Under the pieces are notes generated by a model. That model did not search any database, was not told where the DNA came from, and worked only from the letters and a program-made list of their open reading frames with translations. From NCBI RefSeq assembly GCF_006970445.1, contig NZ_CP033877.1, forward strand, positions 1,310,750 to 1,374,749: 64,000 nt of DNA, written 5' to 3'. Source of the stretch: Stenotrophomonas maltophilia (GTDB lineage Bacteria > Pseudomonadota > Gammaproteobacteria > Xanthomonadales > Xanthomonadaceae). This document shows, piece by piece, positions 51,895 through 61,181 of the stretch. The position numbers and the translations under genes are program-made. Numbering within the stretch: the first letter of the stretch is position 1; every line of letters starts with the position of its first letter.

Positions 51895-54800
51895 TCAACC
51901 CGGGGCGAGGGTGGTCAGAAGGGCGCGGGCCGCGTTGAAGCGGTCTTCCGGCAACGGCAGCGGGTGCTTGATGCGCAGCTTGTCGGGCCCTTCCATGGCG
52001 TACAGGTTCGGTTGCTTCTGGATCAACTGGATCACCGCCATCGGGTCGATGTTCGGCTTGGACTCGAACACGATGCGGCCACCGTTCTCGCCCAGGTCGA
52101 GCTTGCGGATGCCCAGCGTGTTGGCTTTCAGCTTCAGCTCGGCAATGGCGAACAGGTGCTTGGCCGCGTCCGGCAGCAGGCCGAAGCGGTCGATCATCTC
52201 CACCTGCAGTTCGCGCAGTGCATCGCTGTCGCGCGCGCTGGAAATGCGCTTGTACAGGGTCAGGCGGGTGTGCACGTCCGGCAGGTAGTCTTCCGGAATC
52301 AGCGCCGGCACATGCAGCTCGACTTCGGCACCACGCACTTCCTCGCCGGCATCCAGGTCGGGCAGCTTGCCCTGCTTGATGCTGCGCACCGCGCGCTCCA
52401 GTAGCTCGGTGTACAGGCTGAAGCCGACCTCGGCCATCTGTCCGCTCTGGTCCTCGCCGAGCAGTTCACCGGCACCGCGGATCTCCAGGTCGTGCGTGGC
52501 CAGGGTGAAGCCGGCGCCCAGTTCGTCCATCGAGGCGATCGCTTCCAGGCGCTTTTCCGCATCCGGAGTGATCGAGCGGCGGTCGGGGGCCACCAGGTAC
52601 GCGTAGGCGCGGTGGTGCGAGCGGCCGACGCGGCCGCGCAGCTGGTGCAGCTGGGCCAGGCCGAAGCGGTCGGCGCGGTTGATGATGATGGTGTTGGCGT
52701 TGGGGATGTCGATGCCCGACTCGATGATCGTGGTCGACAGCAGTACGTTGAAGCGCTGCTTCTGGAAATCCAGCATCACCTTTTCCAGCTCGCGCTCGGG
52801 CATCTGCCCGTGGGCGACGCCGATGCGTGCCTCGGGCACCAGCTCGGACAGCTCGCGCTGCATGCGGCCGATGCTTTCCACGTCGTTGTGCAGGAAGTAC
52901 AGCTGGCCACCACGCGCCAGCTCGCGCTGGAAGGCTTCGCGCAGCAGCGCGTTGTCCCACTGGGTGATGAAGGTCTGCACCGCCAGCCGGTTCGGCGGCG
53001 GCGTGGCGATGATCGACAGGTCGCGCAGGCCGGCCATGGCCATGTTGAGCGTGCGCGGAATCGGCGTGGCGGTCAGCGTCAGCAGGTGCACGTTGGCGCG
53101 CAGTGCCTTCAGGGCCTCCTTCTGGCGCACGCCGAAACGCTGCTCCTCGTCGACGATGACCATGCCCAGGTCCTTGAACTTCACGTCCGGCTGCAGCAGG
53201 CGATGGGTGCCGACGATGACGTCGATGGTACCGGCGGCCACCTTCTCCAGTTCGGCCTTGATTTCCTTGGCGGTCTTGAAGCGCGACAGCACTTCGACCT
53301 TCATCGGATAGTCGGCGAAGCGGTCGCGGAAGTTGCGGTAATGCTGCTCGGCCAACAGCGTGGTCGGCACCAGCACGGCCACCTGCTTGCCGGCACTGGC
53401 AGCGGCGAATGCCGCACGTACGGCGACCTCGGTCTTGCCGAAGCCGACGTCGCCGCAGACCACGCGGTCCATCGGCTGGCTGCTGGCCAGGTCGCGCAGG
53501 GTGGCATCGATCGCGGCCAACTGGTCCGGGGTTTCCTCGAACGGGAAGCCGGCCGCGAACGGCTCGTACATCGCGCGGTCGACCTGCAGTGCCAGGCCGG
53601 CACGTGCCTGGCGGCGGGCCTGGATCTCCAGCAGTTCGGCAGCCACGTCGCGCACCTTCTCCGCGGCCTTGCGCTTGGCCTTGCTCCACTGCTCGCCACC
53701 GAGCGAATGCAGCGGCGCGGTTTCCGCCGAAGCACCGGAGTAGCGGCTGATCAGGTGCAGCTGGGCGACCGGCACATACAGGCGGTCGCCCTTGGCGTAC
53801 TCGATTTCCAGGAATTCGCCGGGCATGCCGCCGACGTCCATCGCGATCAGGCCACGGTAGCGGCCGACGCCATGGTCCTCGTGCACGATCGGCGCGCCCT
53901 CGGTCAGCTCGCCAAGGTCGCGGATGATCGCTTCCGGTTCGCGGCCGGCACGGCGCGTGCGGCGGGTGCTGCCGGCGCGTTCGGGGAACAGCTGGCGCTC
54001 GGTCAGCACCGCGATGCGCGGGTCGTCCAGTGCGAAGCCATCTTCCAGCGGCGCCACCGCGATCGCGAAGCGCGCATCGCCGGCGAGGAAGCTGGGCAGG
54101 TCGGCCACTACCGGTGGCTTCAGCTCGGCGGCCTGCAGCACTTCCAGCAGGGCCTCGCGACGCCCAGGCGAATCGGCGGCAATCAGTACCCGGCCCGGAT
54201 AGTGGCCGAGGAAGGATTTCAGCGCGTCGCCAGCGGGGGCCTCGCGTGCGGCCACCGGCAGCGGCGGCAGCGGCTGGTCACCCAACGCATGGGCATCGGC
54301 GATGCGCGCGTGGTCAGCCGACCACACCTCGATGCGCGGGGCATCGTTCAGGCGCTCGCGCAGCAGCTCCGGCGACAGGTACAGCGCCGACGGCGGCAGC
54401 AGCGGCCGTTCCACGTCGTGGCGGCGCTGTTCATAGCGCTCGCCGGTCTGCGCCCAGAACGCCTCGGCGGCTTCGCCGGCACCGGCACAGACCACCGGCA
54501 GGCTGCCGTCGGGCAGGTAGTCGAACAGGGTTGCGGTGCGTTCGAAGAACAGCGGCAGGTAGTACTCGACGCCGGCCGGGGCCAGCCCGGACTTCAGGTC
54601 CTGGTACAGCGAACTGCGCCGGGTATCGACATCGAATCGCTCGCGCAGCGTGGCCAGCACGCGGGCGATGCTGGCTTCATCCATCGGCACTTCGCGACCG
54701 GGCAGCATGTGCACCGCCTCGACCTTGTCCAGCGAGCGCTGGCTTTCCGGGTCGAAGGCACGGATCGAGTCGATGTCCTCGTCCAGCAGCTCCACCCGCA

Positions 54801-55359
54801 GCGGCTCGTCGGCACCCATCGGGTACACGTCCAGCAGGCCGCCGCGCACGGCGAAGTCACCCGGGTCCATCACCTGCGGCACGTTGCGGTAGCCGGCGCT
54901 TTCCAGGCGGCGCTTCTCGGCTTCCAGGTCCAGGCGCTGCCCGACCTTCAGGTCGAAGCTGCCACCGATCACATAGCTGCGCGGGGCCAGCTGCTGCAGC
55001 AGGGTCTGCACCGGCACGATCACCAGGCCACGCTTCAGCGCGGGCAGGCGGTGCAGGGCGGCCAGGCGCTGCGAGATGATGTCCGGATGCGGGCTGAAGC
55101 GGTCGTAGGGCAGGGTTTCCCAGTCCGGGAAGGCGACCACCGGCAGTGACGGGTCGCTGCCCAGCAGGGTCTGCAGGTCGGCTTCGAGCTGGTTGGCGCC
55201 GTGGTTGTCACGGGCGATCACCAGCAGGGGCGCGTCATGCGCACGCGCGGCCTGGGCCAGGTACCAGGCCAGGGCGGTCGGCGAGGCGGGGGCGCGCCAC
55301 CAGGCGCGGAGCTGGCCGGCGCGCGGCAGCGGCGGGGCGGGGTATGAGGTACGCGACAT
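51895..55359 (-). CDS. mfd: Transcription-repair coupling factor
   Basis: 1,154 residues, full length. N-terminal UvrB-homology part, RNA-polymerase-interaction domain (VHEDHGVGRYRGL), a RecG-like translocase with GDVGFGKTEVAVRAA (Walker A), VDEEQRFG (DEEQ box) and TATPIPRTLN, and the C-terminal TRCF domain. It removes stalled RNA polymerase and recruits UvrA for transcription-coupled repair. Monocistronic. The start ATG is at 55359. Confidence 0.97.
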   Translation of the reverse strand: MSRTSYPAPPLPRAGQLRAWWRAPASPTALAWYLAQAARAHDAPLLVIARDNHGANQLEADLQTLLGSDPSLPVVAFPDWETLPYDRFSPHPDIISQRLAALHRLPALKRGLVIVPVQTLLQQLAPRSYVIGGSFDLKVGQRLDLEAEKRRLESAGYRNVPQVMDPGDFAVRGGLLDVYPMGADEPLRVELLDEDIDSIRAFDPESQRSLDKVEAVHMLPGREVPMDEASIARVLATLRERFDVDTRRSSLYQDLKSGLAPAGVEYYLPLFFERTATLFDYLPDGSLPVVCAGAGEAAEAFWAQTGERYEQRRHDVERPLLPPSALYLSPELLRERLNDAPRIEVWSADHARIADAHALGDQPLPPLPVAAREAPAGDALKSFLGHYPGRVLIAADSPGRREALLEVLQAAELKPPVVADLPSFLAGDARFAIAVAPLEDGFALDDPRIAVLTERQLFPERAGSTRRTRRAGREPEAIIRDLGELTEGAPIVHEDHGVGRYRGLIAMDVGGMPGEFLEIEYAKGDRLYVPVAQLHLISRYSGASAETAPLHSLGGEQWSKAKRKAAEKVRDVAAELLEIQARRQARAGLALQVDRAMYEPFAAGFPFEETPDQLAAIDATLRDLASSQPMDRVVCGDVGFGKTEVAVRAAFAAASAGKQVAVLVPTTLLAEQHYRNFRDRFADYPMKVEVLSRFKTAKEIKAELEKVAAGTIDVIVGTHRLLQPDVKFKDLGMVIVDEEQRFGVRQKEALKALRANVHLLTLTATPIPRTLNMAMAGLRDLSIIATPPPNRLAVQTFITQWDNALLREAFQRELARGGQLYFLHNDVESIGRMQRELSELVPEARIGVAHGQMPERELEKVMLDFQKQRFNVLLSTTIIESGIDIPNANTIIINRADRFGLAQLHQLRGRVGRSHHRAYAYLVAPDRRSITPDAEKRLEAIASMDELGAGFTLATHDLEIRGAGELLGEDQSGQMAEVGFSLYTELLERAVRSIKQGKLPDLDAGEEVRGAEVELHVPALIPEDYLPDVHTRLTLYKRISSARDSDALRELQVEMIDRFGLLPDAAKHLFAIAELKLKANTLGIRKLDLGENGGRIVFESKPNIDPMAVIQLIQKQPNLYAMEGPDKLRIKHPLPLPEDRFNAARALLTTLAPG

Positions 55360-55450
55360 GGACCCCGGATTTTAGCAGAAGCCCGATCGAAGCCCGGTGG
55401 GTCTTGAACGCCGCTGGCCGGCGGCCTCATGCGCCGTTGGGGTAACGCAA

Positions 55451-55474
55451 TGCCGGCCCGCGGCCGGCACTACC
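55451..55474. repeat. GTAG-type REP stem-loop
   Basis: tgccggcc-cgc-ggccggca (55451-55469) followed by ctac, i.e. a GTAG head on the minus strand. Lies between mfd and the GNAT gene. Confidence 0.75.
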
Positions 55475-55508
55475 GGAAGGCGTCGCCGGGCGGGGCCCGG
55501 CGCATCCG

Positions 55509-56054
55509 TCAGTTGTCCAGTTCCAGCACCATCCGCACCAGGCCTTCGGCGCCGGTCGGGTGCGGCACCGGCTTGAAGCCCAGCGAGGCGGCCAGCTGCT
55601 TCATCGGCTCGTTCTCGGCGGCAACGTCGCCGTACAGGCGGTCCAGGTACTTGCCGCGTCCCCACTTCACCAGCTTGCGCATCAGCTGCCGGCCCAGGCC
55701 CTGGCCAATGAGGAAGCGGCTGATCAGGATCGCGTACTCGGCTTCACGGGTGCCGGGGATGATCGAGGCCCGGGCGACCGCGCCGACCACCGCTTCGCCA
55801 GCGGGCAGGGATTCGGCTGCGACCAGGGTAATCTCGGTCTTCGGATTCGGGTGGGTCAGGCGCTGGGTGGTTTCCGGCGACAGCTCGGTCACCGCCTGCA
55901 GGAAACGATCACGGATTTCTTCCGGCCCGAACAGGCTGAACGCTGCTTGCAGCGGCGCGCCATCTTCCGGGCGGATGGGGCGGATCAGCAGCTCGTGGCC
56001 GCTGGGAGCCTTGAAGATCTCATGCCAGGGCGGCATGCGGTTGCGAGTGGCCAT
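55509..56054 (-). CDS. GNAT-family N-acetyltransferase
   Basis: 181 residues. Acceptor region LIRPIRPEDGAPL, then ILISRFLIGQGLGRQLMRKLVKWG, the Q/R-x-x-G-x-G/A acetyl-CoA loop, and ENEPMKQLAASLGFKPV. It resembles the acetyltransferase half of Pat/AcuA-type protein acetylases. Substrate unknown. Adjacent to but not overlapping rlmJ. Confidence 0.85.
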   Translation of the reverse strand: MATRNRMPPWHEIFKAPSGHELLIRPIRPEDGAPLQAAFSLFGPEEIRDRFLQAVTELSPETTQRLTHPNPKTEITLVAAESLPAGEAVVGAVARASIIPGTREAEYAILISRFLIGQGLGRQLMRKLVKWGRGKYLDRLYGDVAAENEPMKQLAASLGFKPVPHPTGAEGLVRMVLELDN

Positions 56055-56149
56055 ACCGGGTGATTCCTTGGTGGTCCATCGATTGTGGCATCACCGGGGC
56101 TGCATTCCGTGAACGAAAGGCTCACGGCGGTACAGCCTCGTGAAGGCCG

Positions 56150-57007
56150 TTATTCGGGCGCTTTGAGCCAATCCAGGCGGGTGCTGGCGCCGGGTTCGCC
56201 CAGGTGCTGGCGCAGCGCCGGCAGGGCCGGGCCGACCACCCGGTCGAACTGCCAGGGCGGGTTGAGCAGCAGCATGCCGCTGCCATTAAGGCGCAGCGGC
56301 GAGTCGTCCGGGCGCACCAGGAACTCGATCGTCATCGCCGATTTCACCGGCAGGGCAGTGGCCTTGCGCAGGAAATGCAGGATGGTGCGGCGCTGCTTGA
56401 TCGGGAACCAGACGGCACAGGTGGCCTGCGGCCAGCGTGCCAGGGTCTCGGCCAGGGCGGCCAGTACGGCCTGGTACTCGGCGTCCTGCGCCTCGTACGG
56501 CGGGTCGATCAGCACCAGGCCACGACCGATCTTGCTACCGTTGAACTTCGGCGGCAGCAGCGAACGCAGCAGGGCATAGCCATCGCCGGGGCGCACATCG
56601 ACGCGGCTGTCATTGGCGAACAGGGCCTTCAGCGTGGCCGTTTCGGCTTCCTGCAGCTCACAGACCGCCATGCGGTCCTGCGCGCGCATCGCCTGTGCGC
56701 TCAGCAGCGGCGAGCCCGGGTAGTTGGTCATCGCGCCGACCGGGTTGTCGGCCTGTACCGCCTTCAGGTAGCGCTCGACCACCTCCGGCAGCTTGGGCTG
56801 GGCCATCAGCCGCATGATCCCGGATTCGGCCTCCAGGGTCTTGCGGCTCTCTTCGCTGGCCAGCAGGTAGCGGCCAGCGCCGCCGTGGGTATCGAGCACG
56901 AAGAACGGGCTGTCCTTGCGCTTGAAGCTGTCGATCAGGGCCAGCTGCACGATGTGTTTGAGCACGTCGGCGTGGTTGCCGGCATGGAAGGCGTGGCGAT
57001 AGTTCAT
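56150..57007 (-). CDS. rlmJ: 23S rRNA (adenine-2030-N6)-methyltransferase
   Basis: 285 residues. The RlmJ N-terminus MNYRHAFHAGNHADVLKH is intact, with the SAM-binding DTHGGAGRY and the catalytic LVLIDPPYE (D-P-P-Y). It methylates A2030 of 23S rRNA in the large-subunit precursor. Divergent from creB with only 47 bases between start codons, so the two share a promoter region. Confidence 0.95.
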   Translation of the reverse strand: MNYRHAFHAGNHADVLKHIVQLALIDSFKRKDSPFFVLDTHGGAGRYLLASEESRKTLEAESGIMRLMAQPKLPEVVERYLKAVQADNPVGAMTNYPGSPLLSAQAMRAQDRMAVCELQEAETATLKALFANDSRVDVRPGDGYALLRSLLPPKFNGSKIGRGLVLIDPPYEAQDAEYQAVLAALAETLARWPQATCAVWFPIKQRRTILHFLRKATALPVKSAMTIEFLVRPDDSPLRLNGSGMLLLNPPWQFDRVVGPALPALRQHLGEPGASTRLDWLKAPE

Positions 57008-57054
57008 GGGCGGCAGTGTACGGGGCGGCGGCCGCAGCGGCTATGCTGCGCGCC

Positions 57055-57768
57055 ATGACAGCTCCCGTTGCCCATGTCCTGGTGGTCGAGGACGAAGCCG
57101 CCATCGCCGAAACCGTGCTCTATGCGCTGCGCAGCGAAGGCTATGCCGCCAGCCACTGCCTGCTGGGCGGCGAGGCCCTGCAGCGGCTGCAGGCCGGGGA
57201 TATCGACGTGGTGGTGCTGGACGTGGGCCTGCCCGACCTGGGCGGTTTCGAGGTCTGCCGGCGGCTGCGCGCGCAGCCCGGGCCGGCGGCGCAGCTGCCG
57301 GTGATCTTCCTGACCGCCCGCAACGATGAAGTGGACCGCGTGCTGGGCCTGGAACTGGGCGCCGACGATTACATGACCAAGCCGTTCTCGCCGCGCGAGC
57401 TGGTGGCGCGGGTGCGTGCGCGCCTGCGCCGTGCGGCACCGGCCGTGGCCGCACCCCGCGCGGACGCAGGCTGGCAGGAACATGGCGCCTTCGCCATCGA
57501 CCGCGAAGGCCGGCGCATCCGCTTCCGCGGCCACGCGCTGGACCTGACCCGCTACGAGTACGCGTTGCTGGAAGCATTGCTGCAGCGGCCGGGGGCCATT
57601 CTCAGCCGCGCCCAGCTGATGGATCGCGGCTGGGACAGCAGCGCCGACAGTGCCGACCGCACCGTCGACACCCATGTAAAGACGTTGCGCGCCAAGCTGC
57701 GCGCGGCCGGTGCCAGCGACGACCCGATCCGCACCCACCGTGGCCTTGGCTACGCGCTGGAGGTCTAG
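57055..57768 (+). CDS. creB: Two-component response regulator CreB
   Basis: 237 residues from ATG 57055. Receiver D56 (VVVLDVGLPDLGG), FLTARND, YMTKPFSP, and a C-terminal winged helix (RYEYALLEALLQRPGAILSRAQLM). First gene of creBCD; in S. maltophilia CreBC is linked to beta-lactam response, motility and biofilm. A TATGCT box (57042-57047) near the start is a promoter candidate. Confidence 0.93.
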   Translation: MTAPVAHVLVVEDEAAIAETVLYALRSEGYAASHCLLGGEALQRLQAGDIDVVVLDVGLPDLGGFEVCRRLRAQPGPAAQLPVIFLTARNDEVDRVLGLELGADDYMTKPFSPRELVARVRARLRRAAPAVAAPRADAGWQEHGAFAIDREGRRIRFRGHALDLTRYEYALLEALLQRPGAILSRAQLMDRGWDSSADSADRTVDTHVKTLRAKLRAAGASDDPIRTHRGLGYALEV

Positions 57769-57771
57769 CCG

Positions 57772-59232
57772 ATGCGCCTGGTACTGAAGCTGTTCCTCGG
57801 CTTCTTCCTGATCACCGGTATCGCCGCGTTCTTCGTGATGCGCGTGTTCGTCAACGAGGTGAAGCCCGGTGTGCGCCAGGCGATGGAATCGACCCTGGTC
57901 GACGCCGCCAACGTGCTGGCCGAGATGGCGGCCGCCGACGTCAAGGACGGCACCATCCGCAGCGGCAGCTTCACCCGCAACCTGGCCAAGGCGCGGCAGC
58001 GCGACCTGAAGGCCATGGTCTGGCGTTTTCCCAAGCGCTCGCTCGATTACCGGGTGACCATCACCGATGCCAGGGGCATCGTCATCTACGACTCGCTGGG
58101 TCGCGACCTGGGGCGTGACAACTCGCGCTGGAATGATGTCTACCGCACCCTGCGCGGCGAGTACGGCGCGCGCTCCAGCCCCGAGACTGGCGGCGAAGAG
58201 GGCGACACGGTGATGCATGTGGCGGCCCCGGTATACGACCCGGCCGACGGGCGCACCCTGATCGGCGTGCTCAGCCTGGCCCAGCCCAACCGCAGCATCG
58301 ATCCGTTCATTGCTGCCAGCCAGCGCGCCATCATCGAGCGCGGCGCGTGGTTGATCGGGTTGTCGGCGCTGGTCGGCGTGCTGGTGACGATGTGGCTCAC
58401 CACCGGCCTCGGCCAGCTCAGCCGCTATGCACGCGCGGTCACCGCCGGCGAACCGGTGCCACCGCCTCGGCGGCGACGCGACGAGATCGGCGATCTCGGC
58501 CAGGCACTGGAAACGATGCGCCGCAAACTGGAGGGCAAGGCCTACGTCGAGCAGTACGTGCAGTCGCTGACGCATGAGATGAAAAGCCCGCTGGCGGCGA
58601 TCCGCGGTGCTGCCGAGCTGCTGCAGGAGCCGCTGCCCGAGGCAGACCGCGTGCATTTCGCGCGCAGCATCGTCGACCAGCAGGAGCGGCTGACCGAGAC
58701 CATCGACAAGCTGCTGGCGCTGGCCGAAGTGGAACAGCACGGCTGGCTGCAGACCCGCGATCCGATCGCGCTGCCAACGTTGCTGGCCGATGCGGCGGCG
58801 GCCGCGCAGGTGCGCGCGCAGGCGGCCGGTGTGCAGGTCCGCATCGGCAACGTGACCGACCTGCGCGTGCAGGGGGATGCCTATCTGCTGCGGCAGGCGC
58901 TGCACAACCTGATCGACAACGCCATTGCCTTCTCACCGGCCGGCGCGGACATCGCGCTGCAGGCCGAGGTGGACGGGCAGGGCGTGCGCCTGCAGGTGGC
59001 CGACCGCGGTACCGGTATTCCCGACTATGCGCGCGAACGGGTGTTCGAACGCTTCTATTCGCTGGCCCGCCCCGGCAGCGGGCGGCGCAGTTCCGGCCTG
59101 GGCCTGCCGTTCGTGCAGGAAGTGGCACGCCTGCATGACGGCCGCGCCAGTCTCGACCCCCGCGACGGCGGTGGCACCGTGGCCAGCCTGTGGTTGCCAT
59201 TGGGTGTAGTGGGCCAGCGCCCGCGCCGCTGA
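57772..59232 (+). CDS. creC: Sensor histidine kinase CreC
   Basis: 486 residues starting 3 bases after the creB stop. Two membrane helices (FLGFFLITGIAAFFVM and WLIGLSALVGVLVTMWL) flank a periplasmic sensor; HAMP follows, then H268 in LTHEMKSPLAAIRG, NLIDNAIAF, and DRGTGIPD/GLGLPF boxes. It phosphorylates CreB. The stop codon abuts a cre-tag-like site. Confidence 0.93.
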   Translation: MRLVLKLFLGFFLITGIAAFFVMRVFVNEVKPGVRQAMESTLVDAANVLAEMAAADVKDGTIRSGSFTRNLAKARQRDLKAMVWRFPKRSLDYRVTITDARGIVIYDSLGRDLGRDNSRWNDVYRTLRGEYGARSSPETGGEEGDTVMHVAAPVYDPADGRTLIGVLSLAQPNRSIDPFIAASQRAIIERGAWLIGLSALVGVLVTMWLTTGLGQLSRYARAVTAGEPVPPPRRRRDEIGDLGQALETMRRKLEGKAYVEQYVQSLTHEMKSPLAAIRGAAELLQEPLPEADRVHFARSIVDQQERLTETIDKLLALAEVEQHGWLQTRDPIALPTLLADAAAAAQVRAQAAGVQVRIGNVTDLRVQGDAYLLRQALHNLIDNAIAFSPAGADIALQAEVDGQGVRLQVADRGTGIPDYARERVFERFYSLARPGSGRRSSGLGLPFVQEVARLHDGRASLDPRDGGGTVASLWLPLGVVGQRPRR

Positions 59233-59233
59233 C

Positions 59234-59249
59234 TTCACACTCACTTCAA
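59234..59249 (+). promoter_or_regulatory. cre-tag (CreB box) candidate upstream of creD
   Basis: TTCAC (59234-59238), six bases, TTCAA (59245-59249): one mismatch from the CreB consensus TTCAC-N6-TTCAC. It lies 65 bases upstream of creD, as in Aeromonas and E. coli creD-type promoters. Confidence 0.7.
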
Positions 59250-59313
59250 ATTCGCCACAAACCCTGCTCACCGCAGCGGTCCATCCTGCAGCCCTCTCCA
59301 ACGAGGATGGACC

Positions 59314-60633
59314 ATGAAATCCCTGAAGATGCTGCTGAGGTTCGCCATTGTCGGCGGGCTGATCCTGTTGTTGCTGGTGCCGCTGATGATGATCCGCGGG
59401 GTCATCACCGAGCGCAGCCAGTACCGCGACGAGGCCTTTGCGCGAGTGGCCGACAGCCGTGCCGGCACGCAGCAGCTGGTGGGCCCGGTGCGGGTGGTGC
59501 CGTGGGTGGAACGCAAGCAGGTCGAGGTGGTTGACGCCCAGGGCAGCAAGAAGATCGAGGAGCAGGTCACCGAGGGCCACTGGCTGCAGATGCCGGCGTC
59601 GCTGGAGGTGGGCGGCGAGATGCTGCCGAGCCAGCGCGAAGTCGGCCTGTTCAAGGTGCCGGTGTACAGCTGGAACGGCCAGCTGAAGGCCACCTTCGCA
59701 GCAGACGACTATCCATCGAAGAGCGGCCGCAGCTACGGCGAGCCCTATGTAGCGCTGGGTGTTTCCGATGTGCGTGGCCTGGTCGGCACGCCGAACCTGC
59801 GCGTGGACGGCAAGCAGCTGCGGTTGCTGCCTGGCGTTGGTGCGGCCAGCGAAATCGGCCGTGGCCTGCATGCGCCGGTGAGCGGTCTTGCCTCGGATCA
59901 GGGCCTCTCCCTGGCTGCCAGCACCATCGAACTGGAGCTGCGCCTGGACGGCAGCCGCATGCTGTCGGTGGTGCCAGTGGGCGATGACACCCGCATCGCG
60001 CTGCGTTCGAGCTGGCCGCACCCGTCGTTCAGCGGCGCCTTCCTGCCCAACGAGCGGCGCGTCGATGCACAGGGCTTCGATGCACGCTGGGCCGTGTCCT
60101 CGCTGGCCTCCGACGCACAGCGCCAGCTGCGCAACGAGGGGCCGATCGATTCGCAGGCGGTGACGGTGTCGCTGGTCGATCCGGTCGATACCTATACCCA
60201 GGCCGACCGCGCCTCGAAGTATGGCGTGCTGTTCGTGCTGCTGACCTTCGTCGGCTTCATTTTGTTCGAGCTGATCAAGTCGCTGCGCATCCACCCGCTG
60301 CAGTACCTGATGGTCGGCCTGGCGCTGGCGATCTTCTTCCTGCTGCTGATCAGCCTGTCCGAGCACATCGCGTTCTGGAAGGCCTACCTGGTCTCGGCCG
60401 TGGCCTGCATCGGCCTGCAGGCGGTGTACCTGGCCAACGTGCTGGGCCATTGGAAGCGCGGCCTCGGCTTCGCCGCGCTGCTGACCGTGCTGTACGGCGC
60501 GCTGTATGGCCTGCTGGTGTCGGAGAACAACGCGCTGCTGATGGGGTCGCTGCTGCTGTTCGTGATCCTGGCGCTGGCGATGTGGGTGACCCGCCGGGTC
60601 GACTGGTACGCGCTCGGCGCGGACCTGAAGTAA
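59314..60633 (+). CDS. creD: Inner-membrane protein CreD
   Basis: 439 residues. A single N-terminal membrane helix (FAIVGGLILLLLVPLMMI) precedes a large periplasmic domain, then a C-terminal cluster of about five helices. Family marks include RASKYGVLFVLLTFVGFILFE and HPLQYLMVGLALAIFFLLLISLSEH. Main output gene of CreBC; helps the cell cope with envelope or beta-lactam stress. Function at the molecular level is unknown. Confidence 0.93.
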   Translation: MKSLKMLLRFAIVGGLILLLLVPLMMIRGVITERSQYRDEAFARVADSRAGTQQLVGPVRVVPWVERKQVEVVDAQGSKKIEEQVTEGHWLQMPASLEVGGEMLPSQREVGLFKVPVYSWNGQLKATFAADDYPSKSGRSYGEPYVALGVSDVRGLVGTPNLRVDGKQLRLLPGVGAASEIGRGLHAPVSGLASDQGLSLAASTIELELRLDGSRMLSVVPVGDDTRIALRSSWPHPSFSGAFLPNERRVDAQGFDARWAVSSLASDAQRQLRNEGPIDSQAVTVSLVDPVDTYTQADRASKYGVLFVLLTFVGFILFELIKSLRIHPLQYLMVGLALAIFFLLLISLSEHIAFWKAYLVSAVACIGLQAVYLANVLGHWKRGLGFAALLTVLYGALYGLLVSENNALLMGSLLLFVILALAMWVTRRVDWYALGADLK

Positions 60634-60643
60634 GGAGCACGCC

Positions 60644-61054
60644 ATGGGCTGGCGCCAGGGATTGCGGCAACGGGCACGGCAGGGCATTCCGGCCCTGCTG
60701 GAAGTGGATGCACTGCTGCAGGCACATGGCGTGCTGGCGGCCCTGCCGGGGGCACGGATCGCCCCCGGCCTGGTCCGCTTCCAGCTGGCGGCGGTGACCT
60801 GCGAGGGACTGCGGGGCAAGGGCCTGGCCTGGTTGCAGGGCGCGCGGCAGGGACGCGGCGCGGTGGCTGGGCGGGTGCCGCGCTACCGGCCATGGAAGGC
60901 CGGGGCGGACGCACTGACCGAAATCGGCATCGGCGGACTGCCCGATGACTGGCCCGCGCATGCGGCAGTGTACGGCTGCAGCAGTATCGACCGGCGGCAC
61001 TGGTTGCTGCTGCTGCCGGAACGGGCGCAGCTGTGGCTGGGATGGAGCGGGTGA
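60644..61054 (+). CDS. Hypothetical protein co-transcribed with creD
   Basis: 136 residues starting 10 bases after the creD stop, with taaggag as ribosome site. Arg/Ala/Gly-rich, no signal peptide, no recognised domain; the C-terminus (SSIDRRHWLLLLPERAQLWLGWS) is hydrophobic but not a clear helix. Its position makes it a member of the CreBC operon. I do not recognise it. Confidence 0.65.
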   Translation: MGWRQGLRQRARQGIPALLEVDALLQAHGVLAALPGARIAPGLVRFQLAAVTCEGLRGKGLAWLQGARQGRGAVAGRVPRYRPWKAGADALTEIGIGGLPDDWPAHAAVYGCSSIDRRHWLLLLPERAQLWLGWSG

Positions 61055-61065
61055 TTCGGCTGTTC

Positions 61066-61088
61066 ATCCACGCATGGCGTGGATCTAC
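61066..61088. repeat. GTAG-type REP stem-loop (minus orientation)
   Basis: atccacgc-atg-gcgtggat (61066-61084) followed by ctac. It separates the creD operon from the M28 peptidase gene. Confidence 0.7.
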
Positions 61089-61181
61089 TGTCGCTGTCCA
61101 TGACCGATGGGACGGTATCGGCGCGCTCCTGCTGGCTAGACTCGATGGGTTGATGAGCAGGCCGGAAGGCAGGGGTGCGAT

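Noticed and set aside
52492..55149. Long open frame opposite mfd
   Set aside because: Antisense shadow of a full-length mfd with all motifs intact.
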